Positions 43,501-51,174 of a stretch of 64,000 nt of DNA are shown here, piece after piece. The first letter of the stretch is position 1, and every line of letters starts with the position of its first letter. A program made the translations under genes and the position numbers. The notes beneath the pieces were generated by a model that saw nothing but the letters and a program-made list of their open reading frames with translations, was not told the DNA's origin and did no database searches. Source of the stretch: Thermoleophilia bacterium (lineage in GTDB: Bacteria; Actinomycetota; Thermoleophilia; Gaiellales; SKUG01). Location of the stretch: contig JAOPYQ010000020.1 in assembly GCA_025964555.1 (NCBI GenBank), positions 28,365 through 92,364 on the forward strand, read 5' to 3'.

Positions 43501-44066
43501 GGCCCGGCGGTCAGCGCCTCGTGCGCGAGCTCGACCGAGCGCGGATCGGCGGCATCGATGCGACGGACGAACTCGCCCGTGCGGCCCAGCTCGCCGATCG
43601 CGGGATGCGTCGACAGGTCGGCGAGCGCCGACAGCTCGGTTGCGGTCGGATCCTCGAGCGTGCGCGCGAGCCAGTCGACCGCGTGGCCCGACTCGATCGC
43701 GACCGCACCATCGCGCACGGTCTCGAGCGAGGCGACGCTGCGGCGCGCATCCTCGATCGCGATGCGGAACGGCTCGCCCGCGCGAAGCTTCACGACACCG
43801 CGCTCCCAGCGGATGCCGTCGATGTGCTCGGCGAGGCGATCGATCGCGAAGCGGGCATCGGCGACCGGCACGCCCGACCGATCGATGTCCGCCAGCGCGC
43901 TGTGGGTCCAGTCGGCCGCGTCGCCGAGCGTGGCGCGCAGGCCGTCGACCGCGTCGCGGCGAGCGAACAGCAGCGGAACCTCCATCGAGCGGGCGCCTTC
44001 GGCGCGCGACAGCGCGACGTCGAGCTGACGCATCGCGCGCGAGAGTGCGGTTCCATCGAAGCTCAC
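40542..44066 (-). CDS. Giant repeat protein 1 (1174 residues, terminal LTW)
   Basis: An unrecognised protein with no signal peptide or membrane helix. The N-terminal domain (FDGTALSRAMRQLDVALSRA) closely matches the 44193 protein. At least six units of about 85-100 residues follow, with the pattern DPS-x-TR..L.ARLD.IL.KPD.D-T..DL..L, then LPK..RP.LP (for example ITRDVADARLDAILLKPDAD). The C-terminal domain contains DGYDIHPEYAELGRLQSQGE, then an Ala/Thr-rich linker and the ending TGTDVLTW. GTG 44066 is chosen because it aligns with the paralogue's start and follows GGGGGA by nine bases; an upstream ATG at 44075 is too close to that site. It has its own shared-type promoter. Confidence 0.75.
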   Translation of the reverse strand: MSFDGTALSRAMRQLDVALSRAEGARSMEVPLLFARRDAVDGLRATLGDAADWTHSALADIDRSGVPVADARFAIDRLAEHIDGIRWERGVVKLRAGEPFRIAIEDARRSVASLETVRDGAVAIESGHAVDWLARTLEDPTATELSALADLSTHPAIGELGRTGEFVRRIDAADPRSVELAHEALTAGPAEASHSLLTDQLRRAREGRPVDVDVMRRALQGLDDGAGDGARRLPTWIHEVDGHVELDDLHRSEIELLADMEGPEALKARALQLLEAPLSALEDDDLRFLATLESLPDSLRPAIGSSETGAGSLASAYRSSDDLGDNVLAMWANTHHADGTAARAAHELLAADEPDVERAWRLAELASVDADAVFGAAGSSGWRSKLIDRLASANDGRLVDLDVRTIRTARGDLGALPTDRDVARHLAAPNKDAALPELAAWAALPTGQRPPSLDKLASRLRTAVVDEDVAVVDDIAWRHERAALLAAPAATKVAVSDELASILSLPDDAITEAHLHRIDRLTSLPARARPDLPEAVTRRSWSDLALRGGPEEDMLTYQEVANLRTGLAAKRLDADPSATRQSLEAELDAILAKPTDDVDLRDMQRIATFERMPSGKAPWLTTVEDERGHMGRVLDQDRPLDDDIAHADFEQLRVHRLARRLAADPTTTKDSVLARLDVLLDRGLDQEAVDVEQVRFLAAIENLPKPLRPKLPATMNGTTWTDAAWELAEGNVHGHVLVDELDAIRRLRDRARIIGDPSITRDVADARLDAILLKPDADITQRDLDLLVAYRDLPKDRRPHFPRAASINVKGLADEGMLPSEYDEARIEFDNLRRGRLRERLLADPSFDPARATARLDELLDTPDGAWARHELSAIAALSKDRRPQIAGALRQEMQELDAVGDTDYSNIWGGLRTQRLQQLLAQDPPVDPEVLERAAVRVGLGTVDDVSFFDLHQLALLDELPTGRRPAMPETGDYSWREIADGEWLPSSDGDARAEFDKLRRWATTESPIGRARVIESVKSGTIDRSLLTDLTGKKAAARATLTDETLLSAWLQKVSHAGYDGTDVAERDLLQVRKVLTRMDEVDPALKDLLKDARRLVRRNLERLDGERPDGYDIHPEYAELGRLQSQGELLARMRELRATQGASDAVTSASTVTTTAAPEGAAVTGTDVLTW

Positions 44067-44134
44067 TGCAGGCATTCCCCCGAAAGCTGCTGCGACGTCG
44101 CCAACCCCCGATGGCGTGATTCGTCGCTACCTGT

Positions 44135-44162
44135 GTATCGGGATCGAACGATCTCGTGGTTC
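44135..44162 (-). promoter_or_regulatory. Shared promoter motif, giant protein 1
   Basis: On the minus strand: GAACC, 18 bases, GATAC, then ACAGGTAGCG. About 70 bases before the GTG at 44066. The leader contains GGGGGTTGGCGAC (44097-44109), also present in the AAA+ gene's leader. Confidence 0.7.
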
Positions 44163-44192
44163 AGGCTGGTCGCCGAACCCGCGCGCGCCCAC

Positions 44193-47100
44193 CTACCAGG
44201 TGAGCGTCTCGCCGACCTTCTCGGCATTGGCGGGCTGCCCGACCTGCGCACCGGCCCTCGCAGCCACCTCTGCAAGCCGACGCTGCATTCCCACTGCGGT
44301 CTTCGCCTGCGTGACGGCCGCGCCGATCTCGGCGTAGTCGGGGTAGTTGGAGTAGCCGTCATGGAGCCGGCCCTCGATGCGATCGACGTTGCGCTGCAGC
44401 AGCCGGATCGCATCCTCGCGAGCGGTCTGGATGTGGCCCGTGCCCTCCACGCCCGTCACGAGCGACTGGGCGAGCTTCAGGTTGGCGAGCACGTCCGTCA
44501 GGTTGGTGCTGCCCGTCCCGTCGAGGTTGGCGACGGCCGAATCGAGCAGGTCGGTGCGGGTCACGCCGATGCTCGCCAGCACGGCATCGTCGCCGCCAGC
44601 GAGCGATCGCAGCAGCGCACCCTCGAGCGGCTCGCCCGCGAGCACCTTCTGTCGCGCGACGTCGCGGCCCGCATCCGTCGACGTCATCGCCCATGCGCGC
44701 AGGCTCGCGATCTCGGAGCTCGCGCTCGAACCGGAGGAGACCGACCCGACCAGGCCGAGACCGGATCGCGAGCCGCCACGCACGGGCGCCGGCACGTCGA
44801 TGCGCAGGTGATCGGGGAGCTCGTCGAGCAGGGCGAGCAGGTTGAGCTCGGACGGCGTGATGAGATCGTCAGGCTTGAGCACCGCCTGGGTGAAGCGGGT
44901 CACCACGGCGTCGCGCGTCAGCGTCGGGTCGTCGAGCAGCTTCCGCCGCTCGCGCCAGGCGCGCAGGCTCGCGAACTCGGCCCTGGAATCGGAATCGTTC
45001 TTCGGGAGCCAACCGGAGTCGGCGATCGTCTGCCGCGAGTAGGAAGTCGACGCCTGCGCCGGCAGCTCGACCCGCTTGTCGCCACCGAGGCGGTCGAGGC
45101 GGGCGAGGAACGTGAGGTCGTCCTTGGTGATGTCGCCATCGCCCTTGTCGAGCACCTCGTCGAGCTGCGCCAGCAGTGATTCGCGGGTGATGCTCGGGTC
45201 GGCTTCCATGTGCTGCACGAGGCGCCATTCGCGCAGGTGGGCGACGTTCGTCGGCACGCCGTGGATGCCGTGCCCCTCCGCAGCGGCCGCGATGTTCGCG
45301 AGCCGGAGCACCTGCGAGTGGGTGATCTCCTTGTCGGACGCGTCCACGAGTTCGTCGAGCTCGGCGAGCAGGCTCTCGCGCGTGTGCGGCTCGGCGGCGA
45401 ACTTCTCGCGTTCGCGCCAGGAGCGCAGGCTCGCGAACTCCGCCTTGGAATCGGAGTCGTTGTGGGGCAGCCAGGCGGAGTCGGCGATCGTCTGTCGCGA
45501 GTACGAGGAGGATGCCTGGTGCGGGAGTTCGATCCGCTTGTCGCTCGTGATGCGGTCGAGGCGCGCGACGAATCGCAGATCGTCCTTCGTGACGTCCTTG
45601 TCGCGCTTGGCGAGCACCTCGTCGAGCTGCGCGAGCAACGTCGCGCGCGTGACGCTCGGATCGCCTTCCATGCCCTGCACGAGGCGCCATTCGCGCAGGT
45701 GCTCGACGTTGGTGGGCACGCCCTGGATGCCCTGCCGCTCAGCCTCCTGCGAGATGAATCCGAGGCGGAGCCGCTTCGACTCGGTGATCGCGTTGTCGGG
45801 CGCTGCGAGCAGCTCGTCGAGCTCCGCGAGCAGCGACTCGCGCGTGTGTGGTTCGGCGGCGAACTTCTCCCGTTCGCGCCACGAGCGCAGGCTCGCGAAC
45901 TCGGCCTTGGAATCGGAGTCGTTCCTGGGCAGCCAGCCCGAGTCGGCGATCGTCTGCCGGGAGTAGGACGAGGATGCCTGCTCCGGCAGCTCGATGCGCT
46001 TGTCGCCGGAGAGACGGTCCATGCGTGCCAGGAATTGCAGGTCGTCCTTCGTGACGTCACCATCGCCCTTTGCGAGCACGTCGTCGAGCCGCGCGAGCAG
46101 CGATTCGCGAGTGACGCTGGGATCGGCCTCCATGCGCTGGACGAGGCGCCACTCGCGCAGGTGGGGGACGTTCGTCGGCACACCGTGGATGCCATGTCCC
46201 TCCGCCGCCTCGGCGATGTTCGCGAGCCGGAGCTGCCTGGTCTCGCTGATCTCGTCGTCGGCGATGTCGACGAGTTCGTCGAGCTCGGCGAGCAGCGACT
46301 CGCGCGTGTGTGGCTCCGCCGCGAACTTCTCGCGTTCGCGCCACGTGCGCAGGCTCGCGAACTCCGCCTTCGAGTCGGAATCGTTCCTGGGAAGCCACGC
46401 CGAGTCGGCGATCGTCTGGCGGGAGTAGGAGGATGACGCCTGGCTCGGAAGTTCGATCCGCTTGTCGCCCGTGAGCCGGTCGAGTCGCGCGACGAACTTC
46501 AGGTCGTCCTTCGTGACGTCGCCGTCGCGCTTGCCGAGCACGTCGTCGAGCTGTGCGAGCAGCGTCTCGCGAGTGACGCGCGGGTCGGCTTCCATGCGCT
46601 GCACGAGGCGCCACTCGCGCAGGTGGGGGACGTTCGTCGGCACGCCGTCGATGCCATGCCCCTTCGCTGCCTCGGCGATGTTCGCGAGGCGAAGCAGCCT
46701 GGAGTCCGTGATCGCATCGTCGGGTGCGTCGGCGAGCTCGTCGAGTTCGGCGAGCAGCGACTCGCGCGTGTGCGGCTCCGCCGCGAACTTCTCGCGCTCG
46801 CGCCACGTGCGCAGGCTCGCGAACTCCGCCCTGGAGTCGGAATCGTTCTTGGGGAGCCACGCCGAGTCGGCGATCGTCTGCCGCGAGTAGGAGGAGGAGG
46901 CCTGGCCGGGAAGCTCGATCCGCTTGTCGCCGGAGAGTCGATCGAGTCGTGCGAGGAACCTCAGGTCGTCCTTGGTGACATCGCCGTCGCGCTTGCCGAG
47001 CACGTCGTCGAGCTGCGCGAGCAGCGACTCGCGCGTGACGCCGGGATCGGCTTCCATGCGCTGCACGACGCCCCATTCGCGGAGGGAGTCGAACTCGCGG

Positions 47101-48995
47101 CGAGCCGCGTCGTCGGCGCGCGGCACGGCGCCACGACGAACGAGCGAGGCACGCGCCTCACCGATCGCCGCGGGAATGTCGGGCCCCTTCGCCTGGTCCA
47201 CCTCGTCCATGATCGCGAGACGAAGCATGTCCGCATGGTCGACGGACGCGGAATCCTTGGCGAGGATCGCGTGGTACTGGTCGCGCAGCGTCCCGCGGGT
47301 GACCGCCGCATCGGAGTCGACCCGCCGCGCGCCGGCCCAGACGCGCAGGTTGCCGAACTCCGCGAGCGAGTCCGAATCGCGATCGGGAAGCCAGGCCGCA
47401 TCGGCGATCTGGGACCACGAGTAGCTCCCGGCGCGAGGTGGAAGCCCGGATACCGTCTCGGGCGGAAGCGACGTCAGTCGCTCCAGGCGTCGCAGGTCGT
47501 CGACCGTCATGTCGGCGTTGGGCTTGTCGACGATCGAGCCGACGGCCGCGAGCACGCGCGAGGACGGGTCGGGATCGGCCAGGATCGACGCTCGTTCCAG
47601 GTTCCACCGCAGGTCGTGGAGGGAACCTGACGCGCCGGTGCGGACGGCTTCGGTGAGCGATTCGCGCAGGTCGGCGAGCGCGGTCGGCCTGATCGATTCG
47701 GGCAGGCTCGCGAGACTTGCCAGGCGCGACAAGGATGCCGGTTCGAGCACCTCGTCGGCGAGCAGCGTCTGGACTCCCGCGGCGAGGTCGGTCGCGCTGG
47801 GCGTGCTCCGTGCGGTGCGGAGCGAGTCGACGAGCATCGCGCCGACCCGGTCGTCCGAGGATGCGGCGAGCTGCTCGCGCATCGATGCACGCCATGCGTC
47901 GTCGCCCACCTCGCCGAACGCGGCGGCAGGGTCGACGTCGGCGACCATCGCGAGACGCCGCGCCGTGTCGGTCGTGGGTCGCGCCGTTGCGAGCAGGTCG
48001 GCGGCGGCTACCTGGGCCGATCGCGCATCCGTCAGCGTGCCGCGCCACATCTGGAGGAGCTGCGCGTGTCCGTCCTCGCCCGCGCGAAGCGCCGCGACGA
48101 GTTCCGGATCGCCTGCCGCGGCAGCGACTCGTGCGACCTGCTCGCGAGTCAGCTGGTCGAGCGGTCGCAAGATCGTCGTCCGGACCTCGTTGGCGAGGTC
48201 GGCCGGGTCGGGCAGGTCGCGTCGAAGTCCGAGGTCGGCGCGATGGATGTCGTCGAGCGCGATCGTCGAGACATCGTCGCCGAGCCACGTCGGCAGCCGC
48301 CGCGCACCGTCGCCGACGCCGTCGTCGAGTCCCTCGAGCGCGAGGCGCAGGTCGCCAGTGGAGACGCCGGCTCCCGATCGAGACGCGTCGAGCAGGTCGT
48401 CGAGCAGCAGCGACGAGGCGCGCGGGACGTCGCCCTCGAGGGCGATGCGCGCGAGTTCGTGCGAGCGCGCGTCGGCGACCTCGAACCGACGAAGCACGCG
48501 GCCCGCTCCACCGAGCGAATCGAGGCGCGCGTCACTGGCGAGGACGCCAGCTGCCTGCAGGGTGCCACGATCCGCACTCGGATCGAGCGCCGAGCGGAAC
48601 CAGTCGACGGCGTGCCCCTGGTCGATCGCGACCGAACCCTGCTCGAGCTTCTGGAGCCCCGTCGTCCACGTGCGGGCACCGTCGACCGTGGCTCGGAACG
48701 CATCGCCGCGACGCGCCTTGGCGACGCCCCGCTCGAAGCGCATGTCGTCGATGTCGGTGACGAGCTGCTCGACCGCCGAGCGGGCATCGTCGACTGCCGG
48801 TCCCGCCTGTTCGAGCTCGCTCGCGGCACTCGACGCCCAGTCGCGGGCATCGCCGAGCACGGCACGGAGCGAATCGGTGGCGGGACCGCGACCGAAGAGG
48901 TGCGGCACGTCCATCGACACGGCGCCGTCAGCGCGTGACAAGGCGACCTCGAGCTGGCGTGCAGCTCGACCGAGTGCGGAGCCGTCGATGCTCAC
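44193..48995 (-). CDS. Giant repeat protein 2 (1600 residues, terminal LTW)
   Basis: Paralogue of giant protein 1. The N-domain (IDGSALGRAARQLEVALSRA, RADGAVSMDVPHLFGR) is followed by degenerate repeats and then five units of exactly 154 residues. Each carries LREWRLVQRMEADP, TRESLLAQLDDVL, DVTKDDLRFLARLDRLSGDK, SYSRQTIADSAWLPKNDSDS, AEFASLRTWREREKFAAEP, LLAELDEL and GIHGVPTNV. The C-terminal domain has HDGYSNYPDYAEIGAAV and the protein ends EKVGETLTW. No known domain, signal peptide or membrane segment. The GTG start lies four bases after the upstream stop, so it is co-translated with the 49000 gene. Confidence 0.75.
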   Translation of the reverse strand: MSIDGSALGRAARQLEVALSRADGAVSMDVPHLFGRGPATDSLRAVLGDARDWASSAASELEQAGPAVDDARSAVEQLVTDIDDMRFERGVAKARRGDAFRATVDGARTWTTGLQKLEQGSVAIDQGHAVDWFRSALDPSADRGTLQAAGVLASDARLDSLGGAGRVLRRFEVADARSHELARIALEGDVPRASSLLLDDLLDASRSGAGVSTGDLRLALEGLDDGVGDGARRLPTWLGDDVSTIALDDIHRADLGLRRDLPDPADLANEVRTTILRPLDQLTREQVARVAAAAGDPELVAALRAGEDGHAQLLQMWRGTLTDARSAQVAAADLLATARPTTDTARRLAMVADVDPAAAFGEVGDDAWRASMREQLAASSDDRVGAMLVDSLRTARSTPSATDLAAGVQTLLADEVLEPASLSRLASLASLPESIRPTALADLRESLTEAVRTGASGSLHDLRWNLERASILADPDPSSRVLAAVGSIVDKPNADMTVDDLRRLERLTSLPPETVSGLPPRAGSYSWSQIADAAWLPDRDSDSLAEFGNLRVWAGARRVDSDAAVTRGTLRDQYHAILAKDSASVDHADMLRLAIMDEVDQAKGPDIPAAIGEARASLVRRGAVPRADDAARREFDSLREWGVVQRMEADPGVTRESLLAQLDDVLGKRDGDVTKDDLRFLARLDRLSGDKRIELPGQASSSYSRQTIADSAWLPKNDSDSRAEFASLRTWREREKFAAEPHTRESLLAELDELADAPDDAITDSRLLRLANIAEAAKGHGIDGVPTNVPHLREWRLVQRMEADPRVTRETLLAQLDDVLGKRDGDVTKDDLKFVARLDRLTGDKRIELPSQASSSYSRQTIADSAWLPRNDSDSKAEFASLRTWREREKFAAEPHTRESLLAELDELVDIADDEISETRQLRLANIAEAAEGHGIHGVPTNVPHLREWRLVQRMEADPSVTRESLLARLDDVLAKGDGDVTKDDLQFLARMDRLSGDKRIELPEQASSSYSRQTIADSGWLPRNDSDSKAEFASLRSWREREKFAAEPHTRESLLAELDELLAAPDNAITESKRLRLGFISQEAERQGIQGVPTNVEHLREWRLVQGMEGDPSVTRATLLAQLDEVLAKRDKDVTKDDLRFVARLDRITSDKRIELPHQASSSYSRQTIADSAWLPHNDSDSKAEFASLRSWREREKFAAEPHTRESLLAELDELVDASDKEITHSQVLRLANIAAAAEGHGIHGVPTNVAHLREWRLVQHMEADPSITRESLLAQLDEVLDKGDGDITKDDLTFLARLDRLGGDKRVELPAQASTSYSRQTIADSGWLPKNDSDSRAEFASLRAWRERRKLLDDPTLTRDAVVTRFTQAVLKPDDLITPSELNLLALLDELPDHLRIDVPAPVRGGSRSGLGLVGSVSSGSSASSEIASLRAWAMTSTDAGRDVARQKVLAGEPLEGALLRSLAGGDDAVLASIGVTRTDLLDSAVANLDGTGSTNLTDVLANLKLAQSLVTGVEGTGHIQTAREDAIRLLQRNVDRIEGRLHDGYSNYPDYAEIGAAVTQAKTAVGMQRRLAEVAARAGAQVGQPANAEKVGETLTW
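44960..47090 (-). repeat. Five 462-base tandem coding repeats
   Basis: The anchor sequence of each unit begins at 45219, 45681, 46143, 46605 and 47067, exactly 462 bases apart. Units are highly similar at the nucleotide level, pointing to recent duplication or gene conversion. Not a CRISPR array: units are long and fully coding. Confidence 0.9.
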
Positions 48996-48999
48996 CCCA

Positions 49000-50139
49000 T
49001 TACTGCAGGCCGGGGACGCCAGCTCCCACCGGCGACGTGATCGTCGTCGGCGATGTCACCGATGGCGTCGAGGCGCCGAGCGATGCGCGAGCTGAGGCGT
49101 CGGTCAGTCCGGTCGGAGCCGCGGTGCCCGCGCCGAGCGATGCGGCGCCACTGGCTGCGGAGCCGACGGGTGCACCCGTGACGGAGACGTTGCCCTGCGC
49201 GTCGACGGAGATCGGCGTGACCGTGCCGGCCGCATCCATCATCGCGACGGGTGTCTGGCTGGCAGTGTCGAGCACGACCTTCGTGCCGCTGCCGTCGTCG
49301 ATGAGCGTGAAGGTGCCGACCTGCTCGCGCGTGACGCCGCCAGAGGCAGCGCCGGACGTGCCGGTGCCGGCCGTTGCGGTGCCGCCAGTGCCGGTGCCTG
49401 CGCCGAGGCCCGTCGTCGCGCCGAGCCCGGCGGAGGAGGAACTCGTCGCCCCCGCATCGAGACCGGTCGTCGGCGAGAGGTTCGTCTGTCCGGCCATCGC
49501 GTCCGAGGACGCGCTGCCGACGCCGCCGTTGCCGGCATTCGCGAACAGGTCCTTGGCGATCGCTGCGAACTGCGCCTGCCCGGCCTGCGCCTGGGGCACG
49601 GAGCTCGACGAGCCCGTGGGCGTGAGGCCCGCACCTTCGGGAACCGCGGTGTTCGCGCCGGACGGAAGGCCGCCCGTGCCGATGCCTCCAGCAGTGCCTG
49701 CACCAAGTCCGGCTGCCGGACCCTGTGCGCCACCGGATCCTTCGATCGGCACGAGGTTGCCCTGCGCGTCGAGGATGCCGACCGGCTGTTCGGTGGCGGT
49801 CTCGAAGACCACCATCTGGCCCGACTGCGGATCAGGAATCACCGTGTAGGGACCGACCTGCTGGCCACCGGCGAGCTTGCCGGAGCCAGAGCCTGCACCG
49901 GTTCCAGCGCCAAGTCCTGCGCCGGGTGCGCCCGGGCCGGTCGGAGCGAGGCCACCTGCACCGGGCGTGCCGGCAGTGGGTGTCATGCCGCCCGCGCCAG
50001 CGGCAGCGGGATCAGCGAGCGCGGGATCAGCCGCTTCCTTCGCCTTCGTGTCCCCCATGTGCTTGAACAGCAGGAATCCACCGCCAGCAGCGAGTCCGAG
50101 TCCACCCGCAATGAGCAGGCCACGAGGTATCGGCGTCAT
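49000..50139 (-). CDS. Membrane-anchored Gly/Ala/Thr-rich protein with two small repeated domains
   Basis: A 379-residue protein: N-terminal hydrophobic helix (RGLLIAGGLGLAAGGGFLLF), then low-complexity Gly/Ala/Thr/Pro sequence containing two copies of a beta-like module, VGPYTVIPDPQSGQMVVFET followed by QPVGILDAQGNLVPI, and VGTFTLIDDGSGTKVVLDTA followed by TPVAMMDAAGTVTPI. ATG 50139 is preceded by GGGGGAAG at eight bases. It is first in a unit with giant protein 2 and has a shared-type promoter. Likely links that protein to the membrane. Confidence 0.7.
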   Translation of the reverse strand: MTPIPRGLLIAGGLGLAAGGGFLLFKHMGDTKAKEAADPALADPAAAGAGGMTPTAGTPGAGGLAPTGPGAPGAGLGAGTGAGSGSGKLAGGQQVGPYTVIPDPQSGQMVVFETATEQPVGILDAQGNLVPIEGSGGAQGPAAGLGAGTAGGIGTGGLPSGANTAVPEGAGLTPTGSSSSVPQAQAGQAQFAAIAKDLFANAGNGGVGSASSDAMAGQTNLSPTTGLDAGATSSSSAGLGATTGLGAGTGTGGTATAGTGTSGAASGGVTREQVGTFTLIDDGSGTKVVLDTASQTPVAMMDAAGTVTPISVDAQGNVSVTGAPVGSAASGAASLGAGTAAPTGLTDASARASLGASTPSVTSPTTITSPVGAGVPGLQ

Positions 50140-50205
50140 CAGTACTTCCCCCAGCGTGGCAGTCGCGCGGTCGCCCCCCATGGACGTCGCAGTTGCCAGC
50201 ACCGG

Positions 50206-50234
50206 TCTGTCGGAAAACCCGCCCGACGCGATTC
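50206..50234 (-). promoter_or_regulatory. Shared promoter motif, 50139 gene and giant protein 2
   Basis: On the minus strand: GAATC, 18 bases, GACAGA, then CCGGTGC. About 70 bases before the ATG. The leader includes GGGGGGCGAC (50170-50179), similar to the giant protein 1 leader. Confidence 0.6.
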
Positions 50235-50282
50235 ACGACATCGCGCAATTCGGTGACGACCACCTATACCGCCCAGGTTGGA

Positions 50283-51035
50283 TCAGCCGTGCGACGACCC
50301 GGCGACCGCCGCGGCCATCGCCACCCCGGCCTCGCGACCCTCGTGCAGCGCCGAGGCCACCTTGCCCGCGAGGGGGCCTCGTCGCGCGATCGACAACGAC
50401 CGCCAGAGCGACTGCACCAGCTCGACCGAAGCCTCGTCGCGCTCGTGACGCTCGAGCCACGCATCGCTCCACAGCTCCGCAGCCTGCTCGAGCTGCTCCC
50501 AGCGCTTCTCGAGCTCGCGCAGCGCGCCGCCGAGCTCGTCGAGCAGCTGTGGGCGCGCCATCCGAGGATCGTCGCCCGGCTCGAGCGCCCGCAGCTGGTC
50601 CAACGCTTCCAGCGCGCGCGAGCGCGCACGCACGAGGACAGCAGCAGGATCCTCGTCAGTCTCGCCGGCCCCGGCTGCGTCGCCGCTCGCGGCTGCGTCC
50701 AGGACGCCGTCCCCGCCGAACGCCCGAAGCTCGGCATCGAGCCCCGGCAGCTCCGCGAACGAGGCGAGCTCCTCGACCGTCTCGACCATCGCGAGCAGCG
50801 TCAGCGATTCGCGAAGCGCGACGGGATCGTCCACGCGCGCGCCATCGTCCAGCCGAACGAGCTCCACGAGCTCCCCACCATCGGAGTCGGCCCACGCGGC
50901 CACGGCCACCTGGCCGATCGCCGGTTCGCACGGCATGAGCGCCGCGAGCGTGGCCGGCGTTCCGTCGTCCTCTTTTGGGGCGACGATCACGTCACGCAGC
51001 GCCAGCAGCCGGGTTTCGAGCGGGGATTCGGTCAT
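50283..51035 (-). CDS. Acidic helical protein of unknown function
   Basis: A 250-residue acidic protein. The N-terminal half is mixed alpha/beta with VAAWADSDGGELVELVRLDD; the second half is helical (VLVRARSRALEALDQLRALE, QLLDELGGALRELEKRWEQL). No membrane segment. Leaderless by TACCGT-N6-ATG at 51042-51047, so it is not driven by the shared-type promoter used by its neighbours. It diverges from the AAA+ gene. Confidence 0.6.
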   Translation of the reverse strand: MTESPLETRLLALRDVIVAPKEDDGTPATLAALMPCEPAIGQVAVAAWADSDGGELVELVRLDDGARVDDPVALRESLTLLAMVETVEELASFAELPGLDAELRAFGGDGVLDAAASGDAAGAGETDEDPAAVLVRARSRALEALDQLRALEPGDDPRMARPQLLDELGGALRELEKRWEQLEQAAELWSDAWLERHERDEASVELVQSLWRSLSIARRGPLAGKVASALHEGREAGVAMAAAVAGSSHG

Positions 51036-51041
51036 CGCCGA

Positions 51042-51047
51042 ACGGTA
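51042..51047 (-). promoter_or_regulatory. -10 box for the leaderless 51035 gene
   Basis: TACCGT on the minus strand, six bases before the ATG at 51035; 17 bases from the divergent shared-type promoter of the AAA+ gene. Confidence 0.45.
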
Positions 51048-51063
51048 CCACGCACATGACCTC

Positions 51064-51091
51064 GCAACGAATGCGAGGTCGAACCCGATAC
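51064..51091 (+). promoter_or_regulatory. Shared promoter motif, AAA+ operon
   Basis: GCAAC, 18 bases, GATAC, then GCCGGATGG. 84 bases before the TTG start. The leader has GGGGTTGGCGAC at 51125-51136. Confidence 0.7.
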
Positions 51092-51174
51092 GCCGGATGG
51101 AGGGAGAGTTCCATCAGTTGCCGAGGGGTTGGCGACACGGACTTCTCCGGGGGAACCGCATCAGGGGAACTACA

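Noticed and set aside
40716..45179. 1487-codon open frame on the plus strand
   Set aside because: It is antisense to giant proteins 1 and 2. Its sequence is Arg/Val/Glu-rich shadow coding caused by high third-position GC, has no motifs, and would span two real genes.
44960..47090. CRISPR-like periodicity
   Set aside because: The repeats are 462 bases, in frame and coding; there are no short repeat-spacer units or cas genes.
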